A stretch of 64,000 bases of DNA from an uncultured Ellagibacter sp. (GTDB lineage: Bacteria > Actinomycetota > Coriobacteriia > Coriobacteriales > Eggerthellaceae): NCBI RefSeq assembly GCF_934617235.1, contig NZ_CAKTTZ010000002.1, forward strand, positions 1 to 64,000, read 5' to 3'. Position numbers and translations under genes: made by a program. Below are positions 33,476 to 43,515 of this stretch, piece after piece. Below the pieces are notes generated by a model. That model saw only the letters and a list, made by a program, of their open reading frames with translations. It was not told the DNA's origin and did not search any database. How positions within the stretch are numbered: position 1 is the first letter of the stretch; each line of letters starts with the position of its first letter.

Positions 33476-34381
33476 ATGCGAAACCAGAAATACGAAGCGT
33501 TCCTGGAAGCGGCGCGAACGGGCAGCTTCAAGCAAGCCGCGAGCGAGCTTGGGTACACGCAGGCGGGCGTCAGCTACCTTGCGAACGCGCTCGAAAAAGA
33601 GCTGGGAGTTCGCCTGTTCGTGCGTGAGCACGGCGGCGTCCGGCTTACCTCGGAAGGCAGCGCGCTTCTCCCGTGGATCCAGGAAGTGTGCGCGAGCGAG
33701 CGCAGGCTCGAGGCGCATCTTGCGGACTTAAAGCAGCTGGAAGAAGGGTCGCTTCATATCGTCGCGTTCACGAGCACGCTCACGCAATGGCTGCCGCAGA
33801 TAACGAAGCGCTTCGCCGAGGCGCACCCGCATATCGATCTGCGCATCACCTGCTACGATGACCAGGCACAACTTGAGCACATCGTGGAAAGCGGGCAAGC
33901 GGATGTCGGGTTTGTGGCGCTGCCCGTGAAGCGCCCGCTCGAAATAGAGCTGCTCGTGCGCGACCCGCTTCTCGTTGCCGTCGCCCCCGACAGTCCCTTC
34001 GCGACGCGCAAGCGCTTCCCCAAGAAGGCGCTTGCGAGTGAGCCGTACATCAAGCTTGATTCGGGCGAGTATTCCGAGATGGACCGCCTGTTCCGCGTAA
34101 ATGGCGTCGAACCACGCGTGAGGTTTTCCATCGTGAGCGACTACGCCGCGATGGGCATGGTAGCAGCAGGGCTCGGATACAGCGTGCTTTCGGGGCTCGT
34201 GCTGCGAAACGCTCCGTTCGACCTGGTCGCGCTTCCCGCGGAGGTTCCCGCCTATCGAGAAATCGCGCTTGCGCAGAAATCGAGCGAGACGGCGTCGGGC
34301 GCTGCGCGGGCCTTCATCGAGTGCACGAAAGACTGGATCCGCGAAGCCTACGAAAGCGAACCCGAAGCGCTGTTGCTTTAG
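33476..34381 (+). CDS. LysR-family transcriptional regulator
   Basis: 301 residues, the standard length. The N-terminal winged helix-turn-helix shows 'FLEAARTGSFKQAASELGYT' and 'VSYLANALEKELGVRLFVRE'. A linker helix is followed by a periplasmic-binding-fold effector domain (about 90-295) with 'LRITCYDDQAQLEHIVESG' and 'ADVGFVALP'. It is divergent from the EamA exporter. ATG 33476 has TTAGGAC about 6 bases upstream. It likely senses the exporter's substrate or a metabolic relative. Confidence 0.9.
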   Translation: MRNQKYEAFLEAARTGSFKQAASELGYTQAGVSYLANALEKELGVRLFVREHGGVRLTSEGSALLPWIQEVCASERRLEAHLADLKQLEEGSLHIVAFTSTLTQWLPQITKRFAEAHPHIDLRITCYDDQAQLEHIVESGQADVGFVALPVKRPLEIELLVRDPLLVAVAPDSPFATRKRFPKKALASEPYIKLDSGEYSEMDRLFRVNGVEPRVRFSIVSDYAAMGMVAAGLGYSVLSGLVLRNAPFDLVALPAEVPAYREIALAQKSSETASGAARAFIECTKDWIREAYESEPEALLL

Positions 34382-34497
34382 TGCATTCAGTTCCACGACT
34401 TGCCGCGGGTTCGCATGGGCAGTCCCCGTGCTTGGGACTCGCCCCGAACCCGAAGGGTTTCCCCGCCCTTCAGAGGCACCCACCGCAAACCCGGTCG

Positions 34498-35154
34498 CTA
34501 CTCTCCAAGTGCGATGGGGGCGAGTTCGGAAAGCGTGGTGATTGCGTAGTCGGGGTGCTCTGTCAGGAGTTCCTCGCGGGCAAACATGCCCCAGAGTGCG
34601 GCGACTGTCACGCAGCCGGCGCCCCGTCCCGCCTGCAAATCATAGGGGCTGTCGCCAATGTAGATACATTCATCAGGCGAAACGCCGAAAAGCTCACATC
34701 CGTGCAACACCGGCGCCGGGTCGGGCTTGTGCGCGGGGAACGTATCGGGCGCGACGAGAAAATCGAAATACCCCTCGATCCCCGTGCTCTCCATGGCGCG
34801 GCGGGCGTTCCCGCTGCGCTTCGATGTGACGATGCCGAGCGGAAGCCCCGCCGCCGCAAGCTTTCCAAGCACCGCCGTCGTGTCGGGAAACGACCTGATG
34901 AGCTGCGAGTGCACGCGGTCGTTGTGCTCGAGGTAGGTGTCGAAGAGCCTATCGTGCACCTCCTGGCTGCCGTCGGCCCAGTCCCACATCTGCACCGTGA
35001 GCGGCTGGCCGATCTTCGCGCGCAGCTCCTCGTCGGGAACGTCGCGCCCTAACACCGTCTTCGTCGCGTAGCGAAACGACGCCAGGATGAGCGCCTCGGT
35101 ATCGACCAGCGTGCCGTCCAGGTCGAACAAGACAGCTTTAACGGAAGAGGCCAT
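34498..35154 (-). CDS. HAD-superfamily phosphatase (PpaX/Gph-like)
   Basis: 218 residues. HAD motif I 'VLFDLDGTLVDTEALI', a four-helix cap (about 20-85), motif II 'LGIVTSKRSGNARRAM', and motif III/IV 'FPAHKPDPAPVL' with 'CIYIGDSPYDLQAGRGAG' are all present. This matches subfamily IA enzymes such as pyrophosphatase PpaX or phosphoglycolate phosphatase. The exact substrate cannot be told. ATG 35154 lacks a clear ribosome binding site, and an upstream TTG at 35181 is no better. It stands alone between LysR and proS. Confidence 0.87.
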   Translation of the reverse strand: MASSVKAVLFDLDGTLVDTEALILASFRYATKTVLGRDVPDEELRAKIGQPLTVQMWDWADGSQEVHDRLFDTYLEHNDRVHSQLIRSFPDTTAVLGKLAAAGLPLGIVTSKRSGNARRAMESTGIEGYFDFLVAPDTFPAHKPDPAPVLHGCELFGVSPDECIYIGDSPYDLQAGRGAGCVTVAALWGMFAREELLTEHPDYAITTLSELAPIALGE

Positions 35155-35255
35155 GCAGTAGTCCAATCGATGAGGATGCAAGATATTTGGAGGGAAAGAT
35201 AAAAGAACCCCCGGGTCGAACCGTGAAATTCAACAGGTCTCCAAGGAGTCAGCGA

Positions 35256-35397
35256 GAAGCGCCCTGGCGAGTGCAGATGCCCCGAGAATCCGAGGAAGCG
35301 TACTTAAAGTACGCGACAAGGATTCGCGGGGAGCAGCTGCGCCGTCAGGGCGCTTCGCAGCGTCGGCAAGTTCCGCGGGCCGACAGGTCCGCGGAAC
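35256..35397 (-). ncRNA. Structured element after proS (copy 2 of a two-copy family)
   Basis: On the minus strand a perfect 9-bp hairpin (35370-35378 / 35389-35397) follows the proS stop. Then comes a short linker and a 101-nt stem-loop 35256-35356. The outer arms GAAGCGCCCTG (35256-35266) and CAGGGCGCTTC (35346-35356) pair perfectly. The middle arms CCCGAGAATCC and GGATTCGCGGG pair with one mismatch, and the centre is GCGTACTT-A-AAGTACGC. It matches the element after rpoC in architecture, length, linker (ACTTG...GACGCTG) and distance from the stop, although most stem bases differ in a compensated way. Confidence 0.55.
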
Positions 35398-35401
35398 CCT
35401 C

Positions 35402-37149
35402 CTATTCGAAGATGCCTGCGAAAGCGCCCAGGCCAGAGGGGTGCTTGCGAGCATTGCGCTTCGCGAAGCGCAGCAGCTCGGCGATGGCGGAAAGCGAGAC
35501 GTCCTTCTTCTGGCCCGTGCGGCGCAGCTTCACTTCCACCGTGCCCTCGGCCAAACCGCGCTTGCCGATGACCACCTGCAGCGGCCAACCAATAAGGTCG
35601 GCGTCCGCGAACTTCACGCCAGCGCGCTCCTTGCGATCGTCGATGACCACGTCGAAGCCGAAATCGGCAATCTCGCTCGCGAGCTTCTCGGCCGCGGGCT
35701 GCACCTCGTCGTCTCCAACCGTAAGCGGAATAATGCACACGTGAGCAGGCGCGACGTTGAACGGCCACTGGATGCCGTTCTCATCGTTGTGTTGCTCGAC
35801 GATGGCAGCCACCGTGCGGGAGACGCCCACGCCGTAGCAGCCCATGATGAACGGGTGCTCCACGCCATCCTCGTCGTGGAAGGTGGCACCCATGGTCTCG
35901 GAGTAGCGTGTGCCCAGCTGGAACACCTGGGAAACCTCGATGCCGCGGGAACCCGAAAGCGGCAAGCCGCAGTCGGGGCAGCAGTCGCCGGGCTTCACGA
36001 CGCACAGGTCGGCCCATTCGTCCACCGTGAAATCACGACCCTCTTCGGCGCCCACGTAGTGGTAGTCGTCCTCGTTCGCGCCGACAACCCAGTGAGCGAT
36101 GCCCTTCAGGCTGCGAGCAGCGATAATGCGCGCTCCCTCGGGCAGGCCGACCGGGCCCATCGAGCCCTTGTGCAGGCCGAAGGATTCCATTTCCTCGTCG
36201 GTGAGCAGTGCAAACCCGGGAACGGTGCGCTCGGCTTTGATCTCGTTGAGCTCGTGGTCACCGGGGACGAACATCACGACGAGCTTGCCCTCGGCGTCCT
36301 TGCCGGAGAGCGCCTTCACCGTGGAGCTTTCGGGAATGCCGAGGAACTCCGCGAGCTCCTCGATCGTGCGGATGCCCGGGGTGTGGATCTTCTTAAGCTC
36401 GGTGGCCTCGTACTCCGTCGGGCGGGCCAGGCACTCGCCAGCCTCGGTGTTCGCGGCATAACCGCAGGTGCAGTGCACGAGTTCCGCCTCGCCCGCCGGG
36501 GCCAGCGCCATGAACTCAGTCGTCACCTTGCCGCCGATCTGGCCGCCATCGGCCTCGACGGGGCGGTAATCCAGGCCGCAGCGATCGCAGATTGCGCCGT
36601 AGGCGCGGCTCATGTCGTCGTAGGTTTCCTGCAGCGATTCCTGCGTGGCATGGAAGGAATACGCGTCCTTCATGATGAACTCGCGGCTGCGAAACAAGCC
36701 CAGGCGCGGGCGGATCTCGTCGCGGAACTTCACCTGAATCTGGTAGAGCGTGCAGGGAAGCTCCTTGTAGGAACGCAGCTCGTTGCGGATGAGCGACGTG
36801 ATAAGCTCCTCGTGAGTGGGCCCGAGGCAGAAGCCGTGGTCGTGGCGATCGACGAGGCGCATGAGCTCGGGGCCGTAATCGTCCCAACGGCCGGACTCGT
36901 GCCACAGCTCCGCCGGCTGCAGCGCCGGCATCATGATTTCCTGCGCGCCAATCTTGTCCATTTCCTCGCGCACGATGTTCTCGACCTTCGAGAGCACCTT
37001 GTAGCCAAGCGGCAGGAAGGTATACACGCCCGAAGCGGTCTTGCGGATCATGCCCGCGCGAAGCATCAGCTTGTGGCTCGCGATTTCCGCGTCCGCGGGG
37101 TCTTCCTTCAGCGTCGGAGCATAGAGCTTGCTCATTCGCATAACTTCAC

Positions 37150-37153
<4 letters not shown>
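35402..37153 (-). CDS. proS: Prolyl-tRNA synthetase
   Basis: 583 residues, bacterial type with an inserted editing domain. The class II core shows 'YTFLPLGYKVLSKVENIV', motif 2 'FRDEIRPRLGLFRSREFIMK' and 'GPTHEE'. The editing insertion (about 225-400) is full length, and motif 3 lies in 'IMGCYGVGVSRTVAAIVEQ'. The C-terminal anticodon-binding domain follows ('ADLIGWPLQVVIGKRGLAEG'). ATG 37153 overlaps the ispG stop as ATGA and is preceded by GGAGGAGATAGG, so it is preferred over internal ATGs at 37141 and 37135. A structured element lies 45 bases after its stop. Confidence 0.97.
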
Positions 37154-38244
<1,091 letters not shown>

Positions 38245-38399
38245 TCTAGCAGCACCCGCTCGCCTTTGGGAAACCGCCGCGAGAAAGGCACAGGCGGCTC
38301 ACGAAGGGGGCGAAAGGGAAGGGGAAGGGGAGGCGCGCCGTCCCGCCGAAGGGGTGGAAGACGAACGTGAGGCAAATCACCCGACCCCTGTCTCACTTA

Positions 38400-39509
38400 C
38401 TATTCGAAGAGCCAGCGGGGATTGCCCAAGTATCGCTCGGCGACCACCCGCGTGCCAGGTACTTGCTCATCGAGCAGGCCATCGGGCAGCGCATCGCGAT
38501 AGTGGTTGCGCGACCAGCCGATCATTTGCAGCCGCCGCAGCATCGACAGCGCGCACGCCAAATCGAGCGACGCATCGCTTAGCTTCGCCACGCTGCGATA
38601 CCCCTCGACCCATCGCTGCGCCATCGCCGGTGCGTAGGGCTTGTGCTCCACAAACGTCAGCGCCGCGGCGAAATCGTACATATACCACGAGTAACCGCAG
38701 TCGTCGAAGTCGATGAGGGTCAGCGAACCGTCAGGTCCCTTTATGATGTTCGAGGGCCGCAGGTCCGCATGGATAAGCCCCCAGTTCGACGACGCCCGCC
38801 CCGCGCGCGCGACCACTTCGCATGCCGCCCATTCCGCCCGCTCGAACAAAAACTCGTCAGCGCTCGAAAGCTGCGCGTCCCTCCAGCTTCCCCAGCGCGG
38901 AGTGTCCCCCACCATCGCATCGACATCCCAGGCAAAACGCGTGAAGCCTTGCGGCGGCTTCCATTGTCGGGCCTGCTCGTGCAGCCGGGCCGTCCACGCA
39001 CCGATAGTAAGATAGCTGTGAGAAGGGTCGGCGGCGCGTTCTAGCGTGGCACCCGGCACATAGCGCATGCACACGCACAGCCAGGCGTAACCGGTCTCGT
39101 CGCGCACCTCCGCCACGAAAAAGCCCGAAGCCAGAGGAATCGGCTCGACGACGTTGATGTCCACAATGCTTTGCAGCGCACGGACCCACGCCAGCTCGGA
39201 CGCGACAGCGAGCGACCCCCCGACATAGCCGGGCTGGCACACGCGCAGCATCGCATAGGGCTCATCGTTGACGATCACAGAGAACGTGGCATTCTCCGAA
39301 ACGGTGACCAGGCGCAACTCGGTGCGGAACAAATCGAGCCCCCACGCATCGCACACGCCCCGGCGCAACCACCACGGCGCTGTCGAACCCGGACGATACA
39401 TGGCAAACGCTGCCAGCTTGCCCGCGCCTCCCTGTCCCGCAAGCGGCTCAAGCTCTTTGAGTTCCAACGAGCGAGGCGCAGGGCGCGCGGTCCGTTTGCG
39501 TGCTCTCAT
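38400..39509 (-). CDS. APH-family small-molecule kinase
   Basis: 369 residues of the aminoglycoside-phosphotransferase/choline-kinase fold. The catalytic loop is 'LIHADLRPSNII' (HxDxxxxN) and the metal-binding motif is 'LTLIDFDDCG'. The N-lobe includes 'YAMLRVCQPGY'. Enzymes of this fold include hydroxylysine kinase and homoserine kinase II as well as antibiotic kinases. It is divergent from the amidase/kinase/symporter operon and shares its control region, so a role in that pathway is likely. ATG 39509 follows AAAGGAGG. Antibiotic resistance is possible but the context argues against it. Confidence 0.8.
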   Translation of the reverse strand: MRARKRTARPAPRSLELKELEPLAGQGGAGKLAAFAMYRPGSTAPWWLRRGVCDAWGLDLFRTELRLVTVSENATFSVIVNDEPYAMLRVCQPGYVGGSLAVASELAWVRALQSIVDINVVEPIPLASGFFVAEVRDETGYAWLCVCMRYVPGATLERAADPSHSYLTIGAWTARLHEQARQWKPPQGFTRFAWDVDAMVGDTPRWGSWRDAQLSSADEFLFERAEWAACEVVARAGRASSNWGLIHADLRPSNIIKGPDGSLTLIDFDDCGYSWYMYDFAAALTFVEHKPYAPAMAQRWVEGYRSVAKLSDASLDLACALSMLRRLQMIGWSRNHYRDALPDGLLDEQVPGTRVVAERYLGNPRWLFE

Positions 39510-39801
39510 GCGATCCTCCTTTTACCTTATATATATGTTGTCGAATTGCTTTTGCGGCCGCGAACGAAACCGAGCGAAAGAAGACCCTTTCCGCGAGTCC
39601 CGAAATCGCGCCACGTCACTTTCTGCCCCTTACGCTACAAAGCCCATATTGCGAGATGGTTTCATCGCGTTTTCGAAACATTTCGTTTCGCGTTTCGAAA
39701 CATTACTGAGCCTTTTTCGTTACAGAGCCTCTACAAAGGGGCCCCGAGGGGGAAACAAAGGGGACCGAAAATAGTCCATGAGCTCACGAGATAGGAGAGA
39801 C
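39510..39801. promoter_or_regulatory. Divergent control region with TTTCGAAACATT direct repeats
   Basis: AT-rich gap between the APH-type kinase and the amidase operon. TTTCGAAACATT occurs at 39671-39682 and 39693-39704, 22 bp apart (two helical turns), with a partial copy CGTTTCG between them. Each contains the palindrome TTTCGAAA. A TATATATA run (39528-39535) sits near the kinase start. These look like binding sites for an unidentified regulator of the island, and no regulator gene is encoded next to it. Confidence 0.5.
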
Positions 39802-41190
39802 ATGTTATTCGGCATATCGCAATTCCGCGCAGCATATCGCGCCGGCACGCTTTCGCCGGTCGAAGCAATCGAATCGCAACTCGCCTACGCAGACGTCGTG
39901 GCGAGCGAGGTCAACGCCATAAGCCAGGTCAGCCCCACCGCGCTCGACGAAGCGCGCGAAAGCGAATCGCGCTGGGCTGCCGGCTGCCCGAAGGGTCCGC
40001 TTGACGGCGTGCCCGTTGTGGTGAAGGACAGCTACCACATCGCGGGCATGAACCGTTGGCACGGAAGCGCCATCCACGACGGCGACGCCCCCTCGGCAAA
40101 AACGTCCGAGCCCATCAAGCGGCTGCGCGAGGCCGGCGCGATCGTGGTGGCGAAAACGACCATGCCCGACATGGGAATGCTCGGCGCGGGGATTTCAAGC
40201 CAGTTCGGCATCGTGCGCAATCCGTGGAACAAAGACATCAACCCCGGCGGCTCGAGCGCGGGAGCGGGCGCGTCACTCGCCTGCGGACTCGGCGCGTTCG
40301 GCCTGGGAACCGACATCGCGGGAAGCGTCCGCCTGCCCGCCGCGCACTGCGGGCTTGCCGCCATCAAGCCGACACAGGGCCGCATCGCCTACTCGCCCGC
40401 GTCGAATATGCGATCCTCGGGCGTCATGGGGCGCAGCATGAGCGACGTCATCGAGGGCCTCATGTGCGTCGGGAAGGAAGCACCGACCGATCCGCAATGC
40501 CTGCCGGGCGCGTTCCGGCCGATCGCCTTCGAAGAGGTGCTGCAGCGCTTGCCGAAGGTGGGCCTTCTGCTCGATGTGGGCTACGGCACGCCGACCGACC
40601 CCGTCGTCGCCGAGGCGGCACGCACGGCGGCAGCGCGCCTCGAAGCCGTCGGGTTCGCCGTCGAGCCCATGTCCTTGGGGCTTGGAGAGGCCGACTTCGC
40701 CAACGCTGACCTGGTGTTCAAAGCGCACGCCGCCGCCGAAGTTCGCGCCTCGCGCCACCCCGAAGCGGTGCTTGACCTGGTCGCGCAATGGCTTGAAGGC
40801 GCAGATGCCCGCCCTATGGCCGACTACGAGGACGCCATGTGCGGGCTGCTCGCCACGGTGGCGAAAGTCGAAGCTGCCGCCGGCGCCTACGACTTCCTCG
40901 TAAGCCCCGTGATTCCCACGCTTCCGTTCGCCGCCGACACCCCTGGCCCGGGCGATGAGGACATGCTGTTGCACCACACGCACTACACGGCCTGGTTCAA
41001 CCAGACTGGCCAGCCCGCTGCCGTCTATCGCGAGAAGAATGACGCCGAAACGGGGCTTCCCATCGGCGTGCAGGTCGTCGGGCGCCGCTTCGACGACGCA
41101 GGGGCGCTCGCCGTGGCCGCCTTCCTGGAATCAACCCGTGCCGAAGTCGCCCCCTTCCCCACCTTCGAGGAGGTGCCCGCATATGACTAG
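39802..41190 (+). CDS. Amidase-signature-family amidohydrolase
   Basis: 462 residues of the amidase-signature family (Ser-Ser-Lys triad). The Lys lies in 'VPVVVKDSYHIAGM'. The Gly/Ser-rich block 'PGGSSAGAGASLACGLG' carries the bridging Ser, and 'GLGTDIAGSVRLPA' carries the nucleophile Ser. The family covers fatty-acid amide hydrolases, N-acylethanolamine and peptide amidases and GatA. A GatA role is unlikely because no gatB or gatC is present. It heads the kinase/symporter operon and may release an amine that is then phosphorylated. ATG 39802 follows AGGAGA, so it is preferred to ATG 39778. Confidence 0.88.
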   Translation: MLFGISQFRAAYRAGTLSPVEAIESQLAYADVVASEVNAISQVSPTALDEARESESRWAAGCPKGPLDGVPVVVKDSYHIAGMNRWHGSAIHDGDAPSAKTSEPIKRLREAGAIVVAKTTMPDMGMLGAGISSQFGIVRNPWNKDINPGGSSAGAGASLACGLGAFGLGTDIAGSVRLPAAHCGLAAIKPTQGRIAYSPASNMRSSGVMGRSMSDVIEGLMCVGKEAPTDPQCLPGAFRPIAFEEVLQRLPKVGLLLDVGYGTPTDPVVAEAARTAAARLEAVGFAVEPMSLGLGEADFANADLVFKAHAAAEVRASRHPEAVLDLVAQWLEGADARPMADYEDAMCGLLATVAKVEAAAGAYDFLVSPVIPTLPFAADTPGPGDEDMLLHHTHYTAWFNQTGQPAAVYREKNDAETGLPIGVQVVGRRFDDAGALAVAAFLESTRAEVAPFPTFEEVPAYD

Positions 41191-42208
41191 CGCAACCGCA
41201 ACCGCACCGCGAACAGCCGTCGTCGACAACACCGTCACCGCCGGCGGGCTTTTACGCGATACCGTGCACGTCGTGTCGCGCCCCGTCACAAGCACGTGGC
41301 AATGGACCGTGCCGCGGACCTGCGACATCACGCCAAGCTGGATCGGCGGCGACGGCGAGTTCACCGAAGGCGTCGGCGCAAACGGCCAGCGCGTGCTGCG
41401 CCGCCGCTTCACCGGCGAGGTGACCATGTACGCCTCGCCAGTCGAGAACATCACGACCGTCATGGAGGCCGCAGGCAAGGCGGGAATCGCCCCGCGCGTC
41501 ATCGAGTCCTCCGCTGACGAGGTCATAAGCGCGCTTCTTCCCGAAACCTGGCGACCCGCGAAGCTCGACGAGCTGCGCGACACGCGTCTTCTGTTGCATG
41601 CGCTCGACGTGCGCCGCTGCGTGCACGAGCTCAACCTCGGGCCCCGCGCCCTTACCTGCGCCCGCTCGGTCGTGCAGCGCAACCTCGTGCGCGACGTCTC
41701 CGTTATGCGCGAGCGGTGTTTGGAGGAAGGCATCTTCCTGCCTCGCAACGTCGATGACATCCTCGGCAAGCTTTCACCGTTCCTCGATGCAGCCGGCGCA
41801 CTTGCCCACAAGCCCGTGCTCTGTCACGGCGACGGCGCCGCATCGAACTTGCTCATCGACAGCACCGACCCCAACACCCCGCCGCTGCTTACCGGCTGGA
41901 CGATGTGCGGCCTGCGCGACCCCTATGAGGAAGCGGGATCAGTGCTCTCCGAGCTGCATCCGTTCTGCGCCGCCGACGACGCGCAAGTGCTGCGCCGACT
42001 GGACCTCGACTCGAAGAACCTGTTCATCGCGCAGGGGTTTGCCGTTCTCGACGGCGTGTTGTGGGCGCTCATCGGACTGTGGCGCAGCGCGATCAACTCC
42101 GACAAGTCGATCGACTGCACGAAATACGGCATGTGGAGGCTCGTGAAGGCACACTATCAGCTTGACACCTTTCCCGAGCTCAACGAATGGTTGGAGGCGC
42201 AACGATGA
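41183..42208 (+). CDS. Choline/ethanolamine-kinase-like protein, probable pseudokinase
   Basis: 341 residues, overlapping the amidase by 8 bases, with GAGGAGG upstream. The C-lobe resembles choline/ethanolamine kinases: 'VLCHGDGAASNLLIDS' aligns with the catalytic loop. Where the paralogue next door has 'LIDFEFCGDNEPTYEL', this protein has 'LLTGWTMCGLRDPYEE'. The metal-binding Asp is therefore missing, and the N-lobe is divergent. It may have lost catalysis and act as a partner of the following intact kinase, or may accept a different chemistry. The C-terminal 'YGMWRLVKAHYQLD' block is shared with the paralogue ('YGIWKLMRAKTYQ'). Confidence 0.7.
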   Translation: MTSATATAPRTAVVDNTVTAGGLLRDTVHVVSRPVTSTWQWTVPRTCDITPSWIGGDGEFTEGVGANGQRVLRRRFTGEVTMYASPVENITTVMEAAGKAGIAPRVIESSADEVISALLPETWRPAKLDELRDTRLLLHALDVRRCVHELNLGPRALTCARSVVQRNLVRDVSVMRERCLEEGIFLPRNVDDILGKLSPFLDAAGALAHKPVLCHGDGAASNLLIDSTDPNTPPLLTGWTMCGLRDPYEEAGSVLSELHPFCAADDAQVLRRLDLDSKNLFIAQGFAVLDGVLWALIGLWRSAINSDKSIDCTKYGMWRLVKAHYQLDTFPELNEWLEAQR

Positions 42209-43185
42209 GCAGCAACTTCCCCGAAATGGCAGCCGAACTCACGCCGACGCCCGCCCCCCGCACCATCTCCTGCCCCGCCGCGTTCAACCTCCCCTCCGTC
42301 GTGCGCGGCGCTATGGAAGGCGTCGAGATGTGGCGCGGGAAGAACCTCATGGTCAAGCCCATGGACGGCGGCCTGAACAACGAGAACTGGTACGTGCGCG
42401 ACGACATGAGCCGCGAGTACTTCATCAAGGTTCCGGGTGCGGGCACGGGCTTCATCGATCGCAGCGTCGGACATGCTGGCGCGCTTAAGGCCTCTGAGCT
42501 GGGTATCGGCGCGAAGGTCTACGAATTCAACCCCGAGACAGGCGTGGAGGTCACCGAGTTTTTGCGCGGGTACGACACCTGCACCACCACGACGCTTCGC
42601 ACCCAAGAACAGGGCCTGCAGGTTATGGAAACCTATCGCTCGTTGCACGCAAGCGAGAAGTTCGGGAAAACGAACATGATGTTCGACCAGATCGACCAGC
42701 ATATCGGCCAGATGCAGGAGCTCGGGCTTACCCTTCCCGCGTGGGCAGACGACCTGCTTGGCGAATACGACGAGGTCAAGCAGCGCTTCAACGCCTCGGG
42801 CATCGATCTTTCCCCCTGCCACAACGACCCCATGCCCGGCAACTTCATGGTGAATTCCGACGGCATGAAGCTCATCGACTTCGAATTCTGCGGCGACAAC
42901 GAGCCGACCTACGAGCTCGGGCTTTTCTTCTGCGAGATGTTCTATGACGACGAGGAGATGCTGCCGATGATCGAGGCGTACTACGGGCGCATCGACCCCC
43001 ACGCGCTTGCCCGGATTCGCGTGTCGCGCGTGATGGGCGATTTGAAATGGGGCATGTGGGGCATCATCAACTCCGTCGTCCGCGACGTCGGATTCGACTA
43101 CTGGAAATACGGCATTTGGAAGCTTATGCGAGCGAAGACGTACCAGCACTCCATTGACTGGGACGCTTCAAAACTCGCAATTTAA
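42205..43185 (+). CDS. Choline/ethanolamine kinase-family phosphotransferase
   Basis: 326 residues, coupled to the preceding gene by an ATGA overlap, with GGAGG 7 bases upstream. Intact kinase motifs are present: N-lobe 'MDGGLNNENWYV', 'EYFIKVPGAGTG' with the ATP-binding Lys, Brenner loop 'SPCHNDPMPGNFMV' and metal-binding 'MKLIDFEFCGDNEPTYEL'. This is the LicA/ethanolamine kinase pattern and predicts phosphorylation of choline, ethanolamine or a similar amino alcohol. No licC/licD-like genes are nearby, so a catabolic role with the phospho-lyase-like enzyme at 46894 fits better than surface phosphocholine. Confidence 0.85.
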   Translation: MSSNFPEMAAELTPTPAPRTISCPAAFNLPSVVRGAMEGVEMWRGKNLMVKPMDGGLNNENWYVRDDMSREYFIKVPGAGTGFIDRSVGHAGALKASELGIGAKVYEFNPETGVEVTEFLRGYDTCTTTTLRTQEQGLQVMETYRSLHASEKFGKTNMMFDQIDQHIGQMQELGLTLPAWADDLLGEYDEVKQRFNASGIDLSPCHNDPMPGNFMVNSDGMKLIDFEFCGDNEPTYELGLFFCEMFYDDEEMLPMIEAYYGRIDPHALARIRVSRVMGDLKWGMWGIINSVVRDVGFDYWKYGIWKLMRAKTYQHSIDWDASKLAI

Positions 43186-43241
43186 GCTCCTGGCCTGGTG
43201 ATATTCGTTAGTAAACCCCTTGACGAGAAGGAGAATTCAAA

Positions 43242-43514
43242 ATGAAGCAGTTCATCAAGAGCATGTCGGTACGGACAAAGAACATCGTATTCGGCGGAAT
43301 ATACGCCCTGCTCGTTCTGGCGGCGGTCTTCCCACCGCTGTACTTCTCCGCCAGCGGGAACGGCACGCTTATTTTAGGCGCGCCGATTGCCATGTGGTAC
43401 TGGATCGCCGACTTCGCCCTGCTCATCGTAATGATGTTTGCCCTGTACTGGGTCGAGACCGTCCGCAACGAGGTCGATTGCGAGCCCGCTGCGGTGATGG
43501 CGGGAGGTGAATAG
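43242..43514 (+). CDS. Small membrane subunit of a sodium:solute symporter
   Basis: 90 residues with two hydrophobic helices ('NIVFGGIYALLVLAAVFPPL' and 'MWYWIADFALLIVMMFALYW') and a short polar tail. Small proteins of this kind (DUF3311/YhdT-like) commonly precede SSS-family symporters and are thought to assist them. It ends 1 base before the symporter's ATG. ATG 43242 has GAGAAGGAGA upstream. Confidence 0.75.
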   Translation: MKQFIKSMSVRTKNIVFGGIYALLVLAAVFPPLYFSASGNGTLILGAPIAMWYWIADFALLIVMMFALYWVETVRNEVDCEPAAVMAGGE

Positions 43515-43515
43515 C

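Noticed and set aside
38400..39509. Calling the APH-family kinase an aminoglycoside resistance gene
   Set aside because: Only fold-level motifs are shared, and the neighbourhood is metabolic.
39802..41190. Calling the amidase GatA
   Set aside because: No gatB or gatC partner is present, and the neighbours are a kinase and a symporter.
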